From positions 41,076 through 105,075 of the forward strand of contig DZDJ01000007.1 of assembly GCA_022736715.1 (NCBI GenBank): a DNA stretch of 64,000 bases, written 5' to 3'. The notes below the pieces were generated by a model. That model was not told the DNA's origin. It saw nothing but the letters and a program-made list of their open reading frames with translations, and searched no databases. The stretch comes from Edaphobacter aggregans. GTDB taxonomy: Bacteria > Acidobacteriota > Terriglobia > Terriglobales > Acidobacteriaceae. The first letter of the stretch is position 1. Every line of letters begins with the position of its first letter. The position numbers were made by a program, and so were the translations under genes. Shown here one piece after another: positions 42,302 through 51,407 of this stretch.

Positions 42302-43936
42302 CTATCTGCCTGCCTCAATAAAGGTTACCTTGTTTACTTCGCGCAGTGTGGTAATCCCCTCCCGCACCCGCTCCAGCGCAGAATCGCGCAGAAAACTCAT
42401 CCCCTCTTCGCGGGCCGCTTTGCGAATCTCCGAGCTTGGCTTTTTCCCCAACAGCATTTCCCGGATGCTGTCCGTCAGCTCCAGCAGTTCGTGAATGGCC
42501 GAGCGTCCGCGATAGCCCGTGCCGCCGCACTCAATGCAGCCAGCGCCTTCGCGGAAAACAAAATCTTTCCATTCCTTCGGATCCAGTCCGCTGGCAATCA
42601 GCGTTTCCGTGTCGTACTGCACCTCGCGCACGCAAAACTCACAGATGGTACGCACCAGCCGCTGCGCCAGAATGCAGTTCAGCGCCGAAACGAAGTTGTA
42701 CGGCTCCACGCCCATGTTCAGGAATCGCCCCAGCACGTCCACCACATTGTTCGCATGCACCGTGGTAAACACCAGATGGCCCGTCAGCGCGGAGTTAATG
42801 GCAATCTGCGCCGTCTCCGCATCGCGGATTTCACCCACCAGAATTTTGTCCGGGTCATGCCGCAGAATCGACCGCAGACCACGCGCAAAGGTCAGTCCCT
42901 TTTTCTCATTCACCGGAATCTGCGTAATGCCGCGAATCTGATACTCCACCGGGTCTTCAATCGTAATGATCTTGTCTTCTTCGCTTTTGATCTCGTTCAG
43001 CGCCGCATACAGCGTCGTGGTTTTTCCGGAACCCGTCGGCCCGGTCACCAGCACCATGCCATAAGGTTCCTTGATGTACCGGCGGAAGCGCTTCAGGTCC
43101 TTCTCCGCAAAGCCCACCACGTCGAGCGAAAGTTTTTTGAACTTTTCGCTCATCGACTCTTTGTCCAGCACACGGAGCACCGCATTTTCGCCATGCACCG
43201 TCGGCATGATCGATACCCGAAAATCGATCAGCCGCCCCTTGTATCGCACGCGGAAGCGGCCGTCCTGCGGCACGCGGCGCTCGGCAATGTCCAGTTCGCT
43301 CATCACCTTGATGCGCGACAGGATCGTCTGGTGGTGCTCCCGCGCAATCGGCGCCATCGCCGGTTGCAGCACCCCGTCGATACGGTACTTCACCAACAGC
43401 GAATCATCATAGGTTTCCAGGTGAATGTCCGAAGCGCGCCGCTCCAGCGCGGTAAAGATCGTCGTGTCCACCAGCCGGATGATGGGCGAAATATCGTCCT
43501 CGCTGGTCAGCTTTTCAATGGAGATGTTTTCGTCCGGATTGTCTTCGCTGGAGAGCACATCGAAGGTCAACCCTTCGCTGGCTTCATCCAGCACGCGCTG
43601 CGACTGCTCCGTCTTCTTCAGCAGGTCCGTAATCTGGCTCAGCGTCGCCACCCGCGTCACCAGCCGCTGGCCCAGCAACCCGGAGACCTCATCCAGCACC
43701 ATCAGCTTGCCGGGATCGCTCACCGCAATCACCAGCTTGCCCTCCTCCTGCTGCAGCGGAACAAAGTTGTAGCGGAACATCAGTTCCACCGGAACACTTT
43801 TGAACAGCTCATGCTCGATGCGGAAGTTCTTCAGGTCCACGAATTCGCAGCGATACCGCCGCGCCAGCAACTGCGCCCGCTCCGCCTCGTTCAGCTCCGG
43901 ATTGGCAATCGGTACGGCTACCGGTACATTCGCCAT
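42302..43936 (-). CDS. pilB: Type IV pilus/type II secretion assembly ATPase (PilB/GspE)
   Basis: 544 aa hexameric motor ATPase. N-terminal MshEN-type domain (about 20-150), Walker A GPTGSGKTTTLYAAL, Asp box EDPVEYQI, Walker B LRHDPDKILVGEIRD and His box GHLVFTTVHANN. A zinc knuckle is formed by CEFC and a later CIEC. It powers pilus extension or secretion. No PilT retraction ATPase is present in the window, so direction cannot be settled from here. Followed 91 bp upstream by pilC. Confidence 0.94.
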   Translation of the reverse strand: MANVPVAVPIANPELNEAERAQLLARRYRCEFVDLKNFRIEHELFKSVPVELMFRYNFVPLQQEEGKLVIAVSDPGKLMVLDEVSGLLGQRLVTRVATLSQITDLLKKTEQSQRVLDEASEGLTFDVLSSEDNPDENISIEKLTSEDDISPIIRLVDTTIFTALERRASDIHLETYDDSLLVKYRIDGVLQPAMAPIAREHHQTILSRIKVMSELDIAERRVPQDGRFRVRYKGRLIDFRVSIMPTVHGENAVLRVLDKESMSEKFKKLSLDVVGFAEKDLKRFRRYIKEPYGMVLVTGPTGSGKTTTLYAALNEIKSEEDKIITIEDPVEYQIRGITQIPVNEKKGLTFARGLRSILRHDPDKILVGEIRDAETAQIAINSALTGHLVFTTVHANNVVDVLGRFLNMGVEPYNFVSALNCILAQRLVRTICEFCVREVQYDTETLIASGLDPKEWKDFVFREGAGCIECGGTGYRGRSAIHELLELTDSIREMLLGKKPSSEIRKAAREEGMSFLRDSALERVREGITTLREVNKVTFIEAGR

Positions 43937-44027
43937 AATTCCTCAAACTCCTGTAACCACATTCACAGAACCTGCCGGAGAACACTCCTCAAGACGCTCC
44001 GCGGATCTATTGTGTCATCCGCCCGGC

Positions 44028-45227
44028 CTACTGCATGCCCCCCGCCGTACTCAGGCTGAAAATTGGCATGTACAGCGCAATCAGGATCGTTACCACCACA
44101 ATCCCCATAACGATCAGGATCGCCGGCTCAATCAGGCTCATGGCCGCAGTCAGCGCCGTCTGCACATCTTCCTCAAAGAACTCAGCCACCGAGTTCAACA
44201 TCTGCGCCAGCGCGCCCGTGGACTCGCCCACCTCAATCATTTCAATGGAAAGCTCCGGAAAAACCTTTGTTTTCTCCAGACTGCGCGCCAGACTGGTGCC
44301 TTCCCTCACGGTTTCCACTGAGTTAAAGACGGCCTTGCTGATCTGTCTGCTCGCAATCGACCGCGCAGCCGTCTCCAGCGACGGCACCAACGGCAAGCCT
44401 CCCGTCAGCAGCGTGGAGAGCGTCCGCGAGAAGAGCGCCACCTGATATTTGAGCCAGATATTCCCGAAAACCGGCAGGGAAATGCGTATTTTGTCCACCA
44501 GATCCGCTCCGGCATCCGTCCTTGCCCACCGATACAGCAAAAAACCTGCCACAACGGCCACAATCAGCGCATAAATCCCATAATGCTGGGCATTTTTGCC
44601 CACAGAAAGCAGAAAAAGCGTGAGCGCTGGCAGCTTGGTGCCAATCTGGTCATACAACAGCGCAAATCGTGGCACCACAAAGCTGATCAGGAAGATGAAA
44701 AGCAGCGTCACCATCACCACCAGCAGCGCCGGATACACCAGCGAAGCCGTCAGCTTCTTGCGAAAGGTCAGCGCCACCCGCTGGAAGCTCAGGTACCGCT
44801 CCAGCACTTCCCCCAGATTGCCCGACCGCTCGCCCGCCTGCAGCGTGGTGGTATAAATCAGCGGAAAACCGCCCTGCGCCTCGAATGCGACAGAGAGCGA
44901 CTCCCCCGTTTTCACCCGCGTGGCCACGTCTTCCAACTGGGCACTGAAGGTGGCGTTCTTCTGCCGCCTCGCCAGCAGGTCAATTGAAGAAAGGATCGGC
45001 AAACCAGCCCGGATCAGCGTCAGAAACTGTTGATTGAAGATCAGAAACGTGTCCAGCTTGGCGCGCTTCCGCTTGCTGCCCGCCCGAATGCTGCGCGGCT
45101 TCACCGAATAAACGTAGTAACCAGCCTGCGTAAACTTCTGCCGCAACTCCTCTGCCGTGGCAGCCGCATGCACCTGCTCCTGCACACGTCCGCGCTCGTC
45201 AGCCAGTTTGATGACAAATTCATTCAT
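44028..45227 (-). CDS. pilC: Type IV pilus/type II secretion inner-membrane protein (PilC/GspF)
   Basis: 399 aa. Two repeated GspF cytoplasmic domains (FLIFNQQFLTLIRAGLPILSSIDLL; second near YQVALFSRTLSTLLTGGLPLV) with three transmembrane segments, including the C-terminal LIEPAILIVMGIVVVTILIALYMPIF. It is the platform protein turned by PilB. First gene of the operon. The upstream 185 bp contains an AT-rich stretch with TTCAA-n9-TTGAA type symmetry, possibly regulatory. Confidence 0.93.
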   Translation of the reverse strand: MNEFVIKLADERGRVQEQVHAAATAEELRQKFTQAGYYVYSVKPRSIRAGSKRKRAKLDTFLIFNQQFLTLIRAGLPILSSIDLLARRQKNATFSAQLEDVATRVKTGESLSVAFEAQGGFPLIYTTTLQAGERSGNLGEVLERYLSFQRVALTFRKKLTASLVYPALLVVMVTLLFIFLISFVVPRFALLYDQIGTKLPALTLFLLSVGKNAQHYGIYALIVAVVAGFLLYRWARTDAGADLVDKIRISLPVFGNIWLKYQVALFSRTLSTLLTGGLPLVPSLETAARSIASRQISKAVFNSVETVREGTSLARSLEKTKVFPELSIEMIEVGESTGALAQMLNSVAEFFEEDVQTALTAAMSLIEPAILIVMGIVVVTILIALYMPIFSLSTAGGMQ

Positions 45228-45412
45228 GGTTTGGCTATGCGTTCGACTCCTGCCCGCGCTTCAACGATAGCAGCTTCCGCCAAGAGATAGCTCGCGGACC
45301 CCCCAATGCCGCATACCGCAGAAACGGAGCCGCAATTCTTCGCATCAACAGTCTCAACTGAAGTATCATGAATTTCAATGTAAATACTTGAATTTAAAGA
45401 CTATATAAACAT

Positions 45413-45853
45413 CTACCCCATGTGCTCCAGACTCAGGCTGCGGAAGCGGCTGGCATACTTCTCCGGCAGGGTCCGCTTCTGCATGTTCTTATCGCAGACC
45501 ACATGCGTCGTCTCCCCGGTGCACAGCAGTTTGCCATCCGCCTTGCGGATCACCTCGTAGCCAAACTTCAGCAGAAATCCGCGCAAGGTCTTTACCTGCG
45601 TGCGGATGACCAGCTCGTCGTCATAATGCGCTGGCGCCTTATAGCGGGACGACACCTCCACCACCACAATCTGGCATTCGTCCTCCAACTCCATCCGCTT
45701 GTAGTCAAAGCCAAGCTGGCGCATCAACTCCACCCGGCCAATCTCAAACCACACCAGATAGTTGGCATGGTGCACCACACCCATCTGATCCGTTTCCGCG
45801 TAGCGCACGCGGACGGACGCTTCGTAGCAGGGTTGTTCCGTGTTTCTGTCCAT
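45413..45853 (-). CDS. Acyl-CoA thioesterase, YbgC/4-hydroxybenzoyl-CoA thioesterase family
   Basis: 146-aa hotdog-fold thioesterase. Motif YAETDQMGVVHHANYLVWFEIGR carries the catalytic Asp and the conserved His-His-Ala-Asn pattern; VVEVSSRYKAPAHYDDEL is the second family block. It starts at the ATG at 45853 (GGGGA before it). It is the last gene of an acyl-CoA degradation operon, which suggests it trims acyl-CoA intermediates there, though YbgC-type proteins have several substrates. Confidence 0.88.
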   Translation of the reverse strand: MDRNTEQPCYEASVRVRYAETDQMGVVHHANYLVWFEIGRVELMRQLGFDYKRMELEDECQIVVVEVSSRYKAPAHYDDELVIRTQVKTLRGFLLKFGYEVIRKADGKLLCTGETTHVVCDKNMQKRTLPEKYASRFRSLSLEHMG

Positions 45854-45900
45854 AATCCCCAAGTCCCTGATCTCCCTGCCAATAACCTCTTATTCTACTG

Positions 45901-46692
45901 CTATTTGCTGCCCGGCCTCTGCCAGACCGGGGGCCGCTTCTGCAGAAAAGCCGTCACCCCCTCCAGAAAATCCGCTGTACGTCGCGCCTCGGCATTGGCC
46001 TGCAAGGCCAACTCGATGTCCGCGTCCAGCCGCGCCCGCGTCTGCGCCGAAAGCAGCTTTTTCGTGGCCCGCAACGAGGCCGGGCTGTTCTGCAACAACG
46101 CCTGCGCCAGCTTCTGCGTACTGGCCCGCAATTCCCCGGTCGGCACCACTTCCTTCACCAGTCCCAGCGCGGCGGCCTCCGCCGCCGTAAAAATCCGCCC
46201 GGTCAGCAGCAGGTCCCGTGCCTGTTTTTCGCCAATCTGTAAAGCCAGAAAAGCCGACACCAGCGCCGGCACAAAGCCAATGCGCACCTCGGTATAGCCA
46301 AACATCGCCTCCGGCACGGCCAGCGTAAAGTCGCAGATGGCCGCCAGCCCTGTGCCCCCGGCAATGGCCGCGCCGTTCACGGCGGCAATCGTCGGCCGCG
46401 GCAGGTCATACAGCGCACGAAACATCCTGGCAATGCGCACCGCATCGGCCTGGTGCTCCTCGGCAGATTTCGCCGCCATCGCCTGCAAATGTTCCAGGTC
46501 CAGCCCGGCACAAAACGCGGCCCCCGCTCCGGTCAGCACCACCACGCCGCAGTCGCTCCGCTCGGCTGCATCGAAGGCGCGCAGCAACTCCTCCTGCATC
46601 TGCGGCGTCAGCGCATTGCGGCACTCTGGCCGGTTCAGCGTAATGGTAAAAACGCCATCCGCTGTGTGCGTCAGCAATGTTTCGTAGCCCAT
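45901..46692 (-). CDS. Enoyl-CoA hydratase/isomerase (methylglutaconyl-CoA hydratase-like)
   Basis: 263-aa crotonase-family enzyme. Oxyanion-hole segment GAGAAFCAGLDL and the second AAVNGAAIAGGTGLAAICD; the catalytic acid is the Glu in FGYTEVRIGFVPA. Operon context (methylcrotonyl-CoA carboxylase-type subunit, HMG-CoA lyase) suggests 3-methylglutaconyl-CoA hydratase of leucine degradation. Plain enoyl-CoA hydratase cannot be excluded by sequence. Confidence 0.85.
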   Translation of the reverse strand: MGYETLLTHTADGVFTITLNRPECRNALTPQMQEELLRAFDAAERSDCGVVVLTGAGAAFCAGLDLEHLQAMAAKSAEEHQADAVRIARMFRALYDLPRPTIAAVNGAAIAGGTGLAAICDFTLAVPEAMFGYTEVRIGFVPALVSAFLALQIGEKQARDLLLTGRIFTAAEAAALGLVKEVVPTGELRASTQKLAQALLQNSPASLRATKKLLSAQTRARLDADIELALQANAEARRTADFLEGVTAFLQKRPPVWQRPGSK

Positions 46693-46709
46693 ACCCCCTC
46701 CTGCGACAG

Positions 46710-47591
46710 CTACTGCACCTTCAGTCCAAACTTCTCCGCAATCGTCTTGTTCGCGGCCAGCAGCCCATCCAGCGGATGCAGCCGTGGCAACTCCGCGCCG
46801 AGCCGCTCCAATTCTGCAATCGCAAGCTCCGTGGCCACATTGCCCACCAGCGCGTCCTGCGCAAACGGACAGCCACCCAGCCCGCCCATCGCCATGTCAA
46901 ACCGGCGGCAGCCCGCTTTATAGGCCGCGCCAATCTTCGCCGCTACCTGATCTGGCCGCGCATGCAGATGCACGCCAAACTCAACCTCCTCGTGCACGGC
47001 CGTCACGTCGGCCACCAGCTCCGAAATCTGCCGCGGCGTGGCCATCCCCACCGTGTCCGCCAGCGAAATCTGCCGCACGCCGGAGTCCGCCAGCAGGTCG
47101 CAGGCGTCAATCACCTCTTCAATGCTCCACGCATCGCCATACGGATTGCCGAAGGCCATCGAGATGTACACCACCACGTCCAGCCCGGCCTTGTACGCCT
47201 GCCCGCCAATCTCCTCCAGCGCGTCCAGCGCATCTTCCAGCGACTGGTTCTGGTTGCGTTGCAAAAACGTGGGCGAAATGGAATAAGGAAAGCCCAGCGT
47301 CCGCACCGCATCGGTGGCAATCGCCCGCTCCGCGCCCCTGGCATTCACCACAATGCCGATAATCTCCACATCGTCCGGCGGGTCGAGAAATTCCAGCACC
47401 CGCTCGGAGTCGGCCATCTGCGGCACCGCCCGCGGAGAAACAAAACTCACCGCATCAATATGTTTGAAACCCGCCCCGATCAACGCCTGCAGATAGTCCG
47501 CTTTAACCTCAGCGGGAATTTCATGCGGCAATCCTTGCCACGCATCCCGCGGACATTCGATTAATTTCACCAAACCCGGTCGTTCCCTCAC
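46710..47591 (-). CDS. Hydroxymethylglutaryl-CoA lyase
   Basis: 293-aa TIM-barrel DRE-type lyase cleaving HMG-CoA to acetyl-CoA and acetoacetate. The C-terminal GGLGGCPFA motif, with its catalytic cysteine, is a signature of HMG-CoA lyases. DTVGMATP and HLHARP carry the metal and base residues. The first stretch reads KLIECPRDAWQGL, where the family normally has VEVGPRDGLQ, so the N-terminus is slightly unusual: Cys replaces Gly and Ala-Trp replaces Gly-Leu. Overlaps the carboxylase gene by four bases. Confidence 0.88.
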   Translation of the reverse strand: MRERPGLVKLIECPRDAWQGLPHEIPAEVKADYLQALIGAGFKHIDAVSFVSPRAVPQMADSERVLEFLDPPDDVEIIGIVVNARGAERAIATDAVRTLGFPYSISPTFLQRNQNQSLEDALDALEEIGGQAYKAGLDVVVYISMAFGNPYGDAWSIEEVIDACDLLADSGVRQISLADTVGMATPRQISELVADVTAVHEEVEFGVHLHARPDQVAAKIGAAYKAGCRRFDMAMGGLGGCPFAQDALVGNVATELAIAELERLGAELPRLHPLDGLLAANKTIAEKFGLKVQ

Positions 47592-49306
47592 GTCTGCAAC
47601 ACCCCCGGATTAAACTTTGGCACATCCGGGTTCAAACTGGCGGCTTCGAGCGCCGTAATCAGCACCGGCCGCGTCTCCGCTGGGTCGATAATCGCATCAA
47701 TCCACAATCGCGCCGCGCCATAGCGGGGATCGGCCTGCGCGTCATACGTGGACTGGATCGACTCCAGCAGTGCGCGTTTTTCCTCGTCGCCGATCTTCTT
47801 GCCGCCGCGCTCCAACTGCTTCACGCGCACCTCCAGCAGCGTATTGGCCGCCGAAGCGCCGCTCATCACCGCATAGCGCGCCGTGGGCCACGCAAACACA
47901 AATCGCGGATCGTACGCCTTGCCGCACATAGCATAATGGCCTGCGCCAAAGCTGCCGCCCACAATCACCGCAATCTTCGGCACCACGGAGTTTGCCACCG
48001 CGCTCACCATCTTTGCCCCGGCGCGGATGATGCCCGTCCACTCCGCATCGCGGCCCACCATAAAGCCATTCACGTCGTGCAGAAAAATCAGTGGGATCAG
48101 GTCCTGGTTGCAGTCCATGATGAACCGTGCTGCCTTCTGCGCGCTCTCCGTATAGATGACGCCGCCAAACTCCATGCGCTTTTCGCCCGTAGGCGCGGTC
48201 TGCTGCTGGTGCACCTTCTGGTTGGCCACAATGCCCACGGCAAAACCGCCAATGCGCGCATAGCCACAGAGAACGGTGCGGCCAAAATCCGGCTTGTACT
48301 CGTCGAACTCCGAGCGGTCCACCAGCCGCGCAATCACCTCGTGCATGTCATACGTATTGCTTGCCGCCTTCGCCGGATCAGGATCGATCAGCCCGTACAA
48401 TTCCTCGGCTTTGTACTTCGGCGCGTCTTTGGTGGCATCGCACTCCGCACGGTCGAAGGGAGCGACGTGCCGCTGGCCCAGTTTTTCCACCAGCGAGCGC
48501 AGCCGCGCCAGGCATAGATGGTCATTCGGCTCCTTGAAGTCCACCGTGCCGCTGATCTCCGCGTGCATCGCAGCGCCACCCAGTTCCTCCGCACTCACCT
48601 TCTGCCCGATGGCCGCCTGCACCAGCGCTGGCCCGGCAAGAAACAACCCGCTGCCCTCGGTCATCAGCACCGTATCAGTCATCACCGGCAGATATGCGCC
48701 GCCGGCCACGCACATACCCATGATGGCCGTGATCTGCGGAATGCCGAGCGCGCTCATCACCGCGTTGTTCCGAAAGACACGGCCAAAATCATCCTGGTCC
48801 GGAAAAACATCCTCCTGCAAGGGCAAAAAAACCCCGGCTGAATCCACCAGATAGAGCGTTGGAATGCGGTTTTCCAGCGCCATCGTCTGCGCGCGGATCA
48901 CCTTCTTGGCCGTCATCGGAAAAAAGGCCCCGGCCTTCACCGTAGCGTCGTTCGCGATCACCATCACCAGTCGCCCGGCCACGCGGCCCAGCCCGGTAAC
49001 GACACCGGCGGCCGGTGCTCCGCCCCATTCCTCGTACATGCCGTGCGCTGCGTAGAGGCCCATCTCCAGAAACGCACTGCCGGGATCCAGCAACAGCTCC
49101 AGCCGCTCGCGCACGGTCAGCCGCTGCTTGGCGTGCTGCGCGTCCATGGCCTTCTGCCCGCCACCGACGCGGATGGCCGCCTGCTCCTGCCGTTGCGCAC
49201 CCAGCAGCGCCAGCAAGGCCGCCGCATTGGCGTGGAAACGTGGCGAGTTGGGATCCAGCTTCGATTGCAATGTGTTGCGGAAGTGCGTTGTAGAGTCTGC
49301 CGTCAT
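47588..49306 (-). CDS. Acyl-CoA carboxylase beta subunit, methylcrotonyl-CoA type
   Basis: 572-aa carboxyltransferase. Motifs: DPGSAFLEMGLYAAHGMYEEW, MVIANDATVKAGAFFPMTAKK, GGAYLPVMTD, and the C-terminal FGAGHYAMCGKAYDPRFVFAWPTARYAVM. The N-terminal stretch and neighbours (HMG-CoA lyase, hydratase) favour 3-methylcrotonyl-CoA carboxylase in leucine degradation over propionyl-CoA carboxylase. The matching biotin-carboxylase alpha subunit is not in the window, so it must be elsewhere or upstream of this window's strand. Start ATG at 49306. Confidence 0.9.
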   Translation of the reverse strand: MTADSTTHFRNTLQSKLDPNSPRFHANAAALLALLGAQRQEQAAIRVGGGQKAMDAQHAKQRLTVRERLELLLDPGSAFLEMGLYAAHGMYEEWGGAPAAGVVTGLGRVAGRLVMVIANDATVKAGAFFPMTAKKVIRAQTMALENRIPTLYLVDSAGVFLPLQEDVFPDQDDFGRVFRNNAVMSALGIPQITAIMGMCVAGGAYLPVMTDTVLMTEGSGLFLAGPALVQAAIGQKVSAEELGGAAMHAEISGTVDFKEPNDHLCLARLRSLVEKLGQRHVAPFDRAECDATKDAPKYKAEELYGLIDPDPAKAASNTYDMHEVIARLVDRSEFDEYKPDFGRTVLCGYARIGGFAVGIVANQKVHQQQTAPTGEKRMEFGGVIYTESAQKAARFIMDCNQDLIPLIFLHDVNGFMVGRDAEWTGIIRAGAKMVSAVANSVVPKIAVIVGGSFGAGHYAMCGKAYDPRFVFAWPTARYAVMSGASAANTLLEVRVKQLERGGKKIGDEEKRALLESIQSTYDAQADPRYGAARLWIDAIIDPAETRPVLITALEAASLNPDVPKFNPGVLQT

Positions 49307-49408
49307 CGCTCACCTTAAAGACCTGCCAGCATAGCACGACAGCAGCACCGGCAACGAGAACAGGCCAACGCCATAACGATGACATTGGCCTGTCAACCTG
49401 CGTTCAGC

Positions 49409-50869
49409 CTACGCGTTGTAGGTTGTGGAAGCCACCCGGCCACCGCGACCGGTCCAGTTGGTGTGGAAGAACTCGCCACGCGGCTTGTCCACACGCTCAT
49501 ACGTATGCGCGCCGAAGAAGTCGCGCTGTGCCTGCAGCAGGTTGGCTGGCAGTCGTTCCGCACGGTAGCCGTCAAAGAAGGCAAGCGCCGTGAAAAATGC
49601 CGGAGTCGGCACGCCCAGTTCAATCGCCTGCACCACCGCCTTGCGCCACGAGGCCTGGTAGTTGTTCAACACGCCGGAGAAAAAGTCGTCCAGCAGCAGG
49701 TTACGGATCGCCGGGTTCTTGTCATACGCTTCCTTGATCTTGCCCAGAAATCGGCTGCGGATGATGCATCCGCCACGCCACATCAACGCAATGCCACCCA
49801 TGTTCAGGTTCCAGCCATAGTGCTTGGCCGCGGCGCTCAGCAGCATGTAGCCCTGTGCATAGGAGATCATCTTGGAGCAGTAAAGCGCGCGGCGCACATT
49901 TTCAATGAACTCCTTGCGGTCGCCCGAAGCCAGCCCGGCCGCAGGCCCCTGCAGCACCTTCGACGCCACCACGCGCTCCTCCTTCAATGCCGACAGGCAG
50001 CGCGCAAATACCGACTCGCCGATCAGCGTCACCGGCATGCCCAGGTCCAGCGCATCGATGGCCGTCCACTTGCCCGTGCCCTTCTGCCCGGCCGTGTCCA
50101 GAATCTTGTCCACCATCGGCTTGCCGTCGTCGTCCTTCCTGGCAAAAATCGTGCTGGAAATCTCGATCAGGAAGCTGTCCAGCTCGCCTGTGTTCCAGTC
50201 GGCAAAAATCTCATGCAACTCGTCGGCGCTCAGCCCCAGTCCGGTCTGCAACAGTTGATAGGCCTCGCAGATCAGCTGCATATCGCCGTACTCGATGCCG
50301 TTGTGCACCATCTTGACGTAGTGGCCCGCACCGTCCTCGCCCACCCAGTCGCAGCACGGCGTGCCGTCCTCCACTTTGGCCGCAATCGCCTGCAGAATCT
50401 CCTTCACCGCGGGCCACGCCGCCGGATTGCCTCCCGGCATAATCGACGGACCAAAGCGCGCGCCCTCCTCGCCACCAGAAACCCCTGTGCCGATAAACAA
50501 AATTCCCTTCTCGGCCAGCGCCTTTGACCTGCGGTTTGAGTCCGAATAAAGCGAGTTGCCGCCATCGATGAGGATGTCGCCTTTTTCCAGATACGGCAGC
50601 ACATGGTCAATCGTCTGGTCCACAACATCGCCAGCCTTCACCATCAGCATCACGCGGCGCGGCCGCTCCAACAGGCCCACAAACTCCTCCACAGAGTGCG
50701 CTCCCACCACCTGCGTGCCCTTCGCCTCGTTGTTGAGAAAATCGTCCACCTTGGAAACAGTGCGGTTGAAGACCGCCACCTTATAGCCGTGGTCGTTCAT
50801 GTTCAGGACAAGGTTCTGCCCCATCACCGCCAGACCGATCAGCCCAATATCGCAGCTCGCATTCGCCAT
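49409..50869 (-). CDS. gnd: 6-phosphogluconate dehydrogenase (decarboxylating)
   Basis: 486-aa pentose-phosphate enzyme of the long, NADP-dependent homodimeric class. Rossmann motif IGLIGLAVMGQNLVLNMNDHG, substrate region GVSGGEEGARFGPSIMPGG, catalytic Lys in HYVKMVHNGIEYGDMQLI, and C-terminal LPANLLQAQRDFFGAHTYERVD are all present. The start at 50869 (MANASCDIG) is supported by homology; the frame runs to 50926 with no ribosome-binding site. Downstream and upstream regions are gene-free for 480 bp on the upstream side. Confidence 0.96.
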   Translation of the reverse strand: MANASCDIGLIGLAVMGQNLVLNMNDHGYKVAVFNRTVSKVDDFLNNEAKGTQVVGAHSVEEFVGLLERPRRVMLMVKAGDVVDQTIDHVLPYLEKGDILIDGGNSLYSDSNRRSKALAEKGILFIGTGVSGGEEGARFGPSIMPGGNPAAWPAVKEILQAIAAKVEDGTPCCDWVGEDGAGHYVKMVHNGIEYGDMQLICEAYQLLQTGLGLSADELHEIFADWNTGELDSFLIEISSTIFARKDDDGKPMVDKILDTAGQKGTGKWTAIDALDLGMPVTLIGESVFARCLSALKEERVVASKVLQGPAAGLASGDRKEFIENVRRALYCSKMISYAQGYMLLSAAAKHYGWNLNMGGIALMWRGGCIIRSRFLGKIKEAYDKNPAIRNLLLDDFFSGVLNNYQASWRKAVVQAIELGVPTPAFFTALAFFDGYRAERLPANLLQAQRDFFGAHTYERVDKPRGEFFHTNWTGRGGRVASTTYNA

Positions 50870-51101
50870 AAAAATCCTCACATCCCGTAAGTGTTCAAAG
50901 ACGCCTCCCCGGTGACCACTGGCCACGCTGCAAACTGGTCAGACTAAATTCCAAGGAATCCCAAGGATGCGTGCATCTTTGTATCACAATCGTGGTGCGA
51001 TTGAACAAGGCAAAGTACGACAGGGAGCATGCACTGGACAGCTACCCGGCCAACCCCAGCGCCCCGGCGTGCTCCCGCACGGCGGTCAGCCAGAAATTAA
51101 G

Positions 51102-51205
51102 GCAAAAGCAGAGATACGGAGAGAAGTACGTTTTCTGCAGGAAGCGCCCGGCCGCCGCTCCCTGTTGGGCACTACGGCTTCGTCTCGCACTCTCTCTGCT
51201 TTTGC
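51102..51205. repeat. Long inverted repeat in the gnd-XRE intergenic region
   Basis: Perfect 13-bp inverted repeat GCAAAAGCAGAGA (51102-51114) / TCTCTGCTTTTGC (51193-51205) with a 78-nt GC-rich interior. Could fold as a long hairpin RNA or mark a small mobile element. Confidence 0.65.
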
Positions 51206-51247
51206 TTCAGCGTGCGCTGCTGTTGTCCTCCGCAGGAACTGCCAGCG

Positions 51248-51277
51248 GAAGAAATCCTCCCATTTTCGGATTTCTTC
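51248..51277. repeat. Hairpin upstream of the XRE regulator
   Basis: Perfect 10-bp stem GAAGAAATCC (51248-51257) / GGATTTCTTC (51268-51277) with a 10-nt loop. A T-rich stretch (TGGTTTCTGCC...TTTTTCC) follows within 30 nt. Either a weak terminator of an upstream RNA or a regulatory structure. Confidence 0.6.
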
Positions 51278-51347
51278 TGGTTTCTGCCGGTATTTCCGAG
51301 TTTTTCCTTGACAAAAAACCGGGAAGAAAGCAAGCTACATATGGCAC

Positions 51348-51367
51348 AGGTACCCGGTTGAGTACCT
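51348..51367. repeat. Palindromic site just before the XRE regulator
   Basis: AGGTAC (51348-51353) / GTACCT (51362-51367), 6-bp arms around 8 nt, 40 bp before the start codon. This is the position and size expected for an autoregulatory operator of an HTH protein. Confidence 0.5.
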
Positions 51368-51407
51368 GCCTGCAGGACGCCCGCTCTGGCGGCCCGCAAA
51401 AAATCTT

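Larger units (their letters stand above)
50870..51407. other. Gene-free, highly structured intergenic region
   Basis: About 540 bp between divergently placed gnd and the XRE regulator with no convincing gene. It contains three sets of inverted repeats (51102-51205, 51248-51277, 51348-51367), a TTGACA at 51308-51313 without a good -10 box, and a 6-codon ORF (51341-51361) ending within the last hairpin. The first third (50870-51100) shows no clear feature. Confidence 0.6.

Noticed and set aside
41951-44059. 702-codon open frame antisense to the pilB and pilM genes
   Set aside because: The opposite strand encodes recognisable PilB and PilM with all motifs; the frame is a by-product of GC-rich codon use and its translation is rich in Arg, His and Gln without known domains.
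51308-51341. TTGACA with TACATA as a promoter of the XRE regulator
   Set aside because: The spacer would be 22 bp, too long for a standard sigma70 promoter; kept only as a note in the region description.
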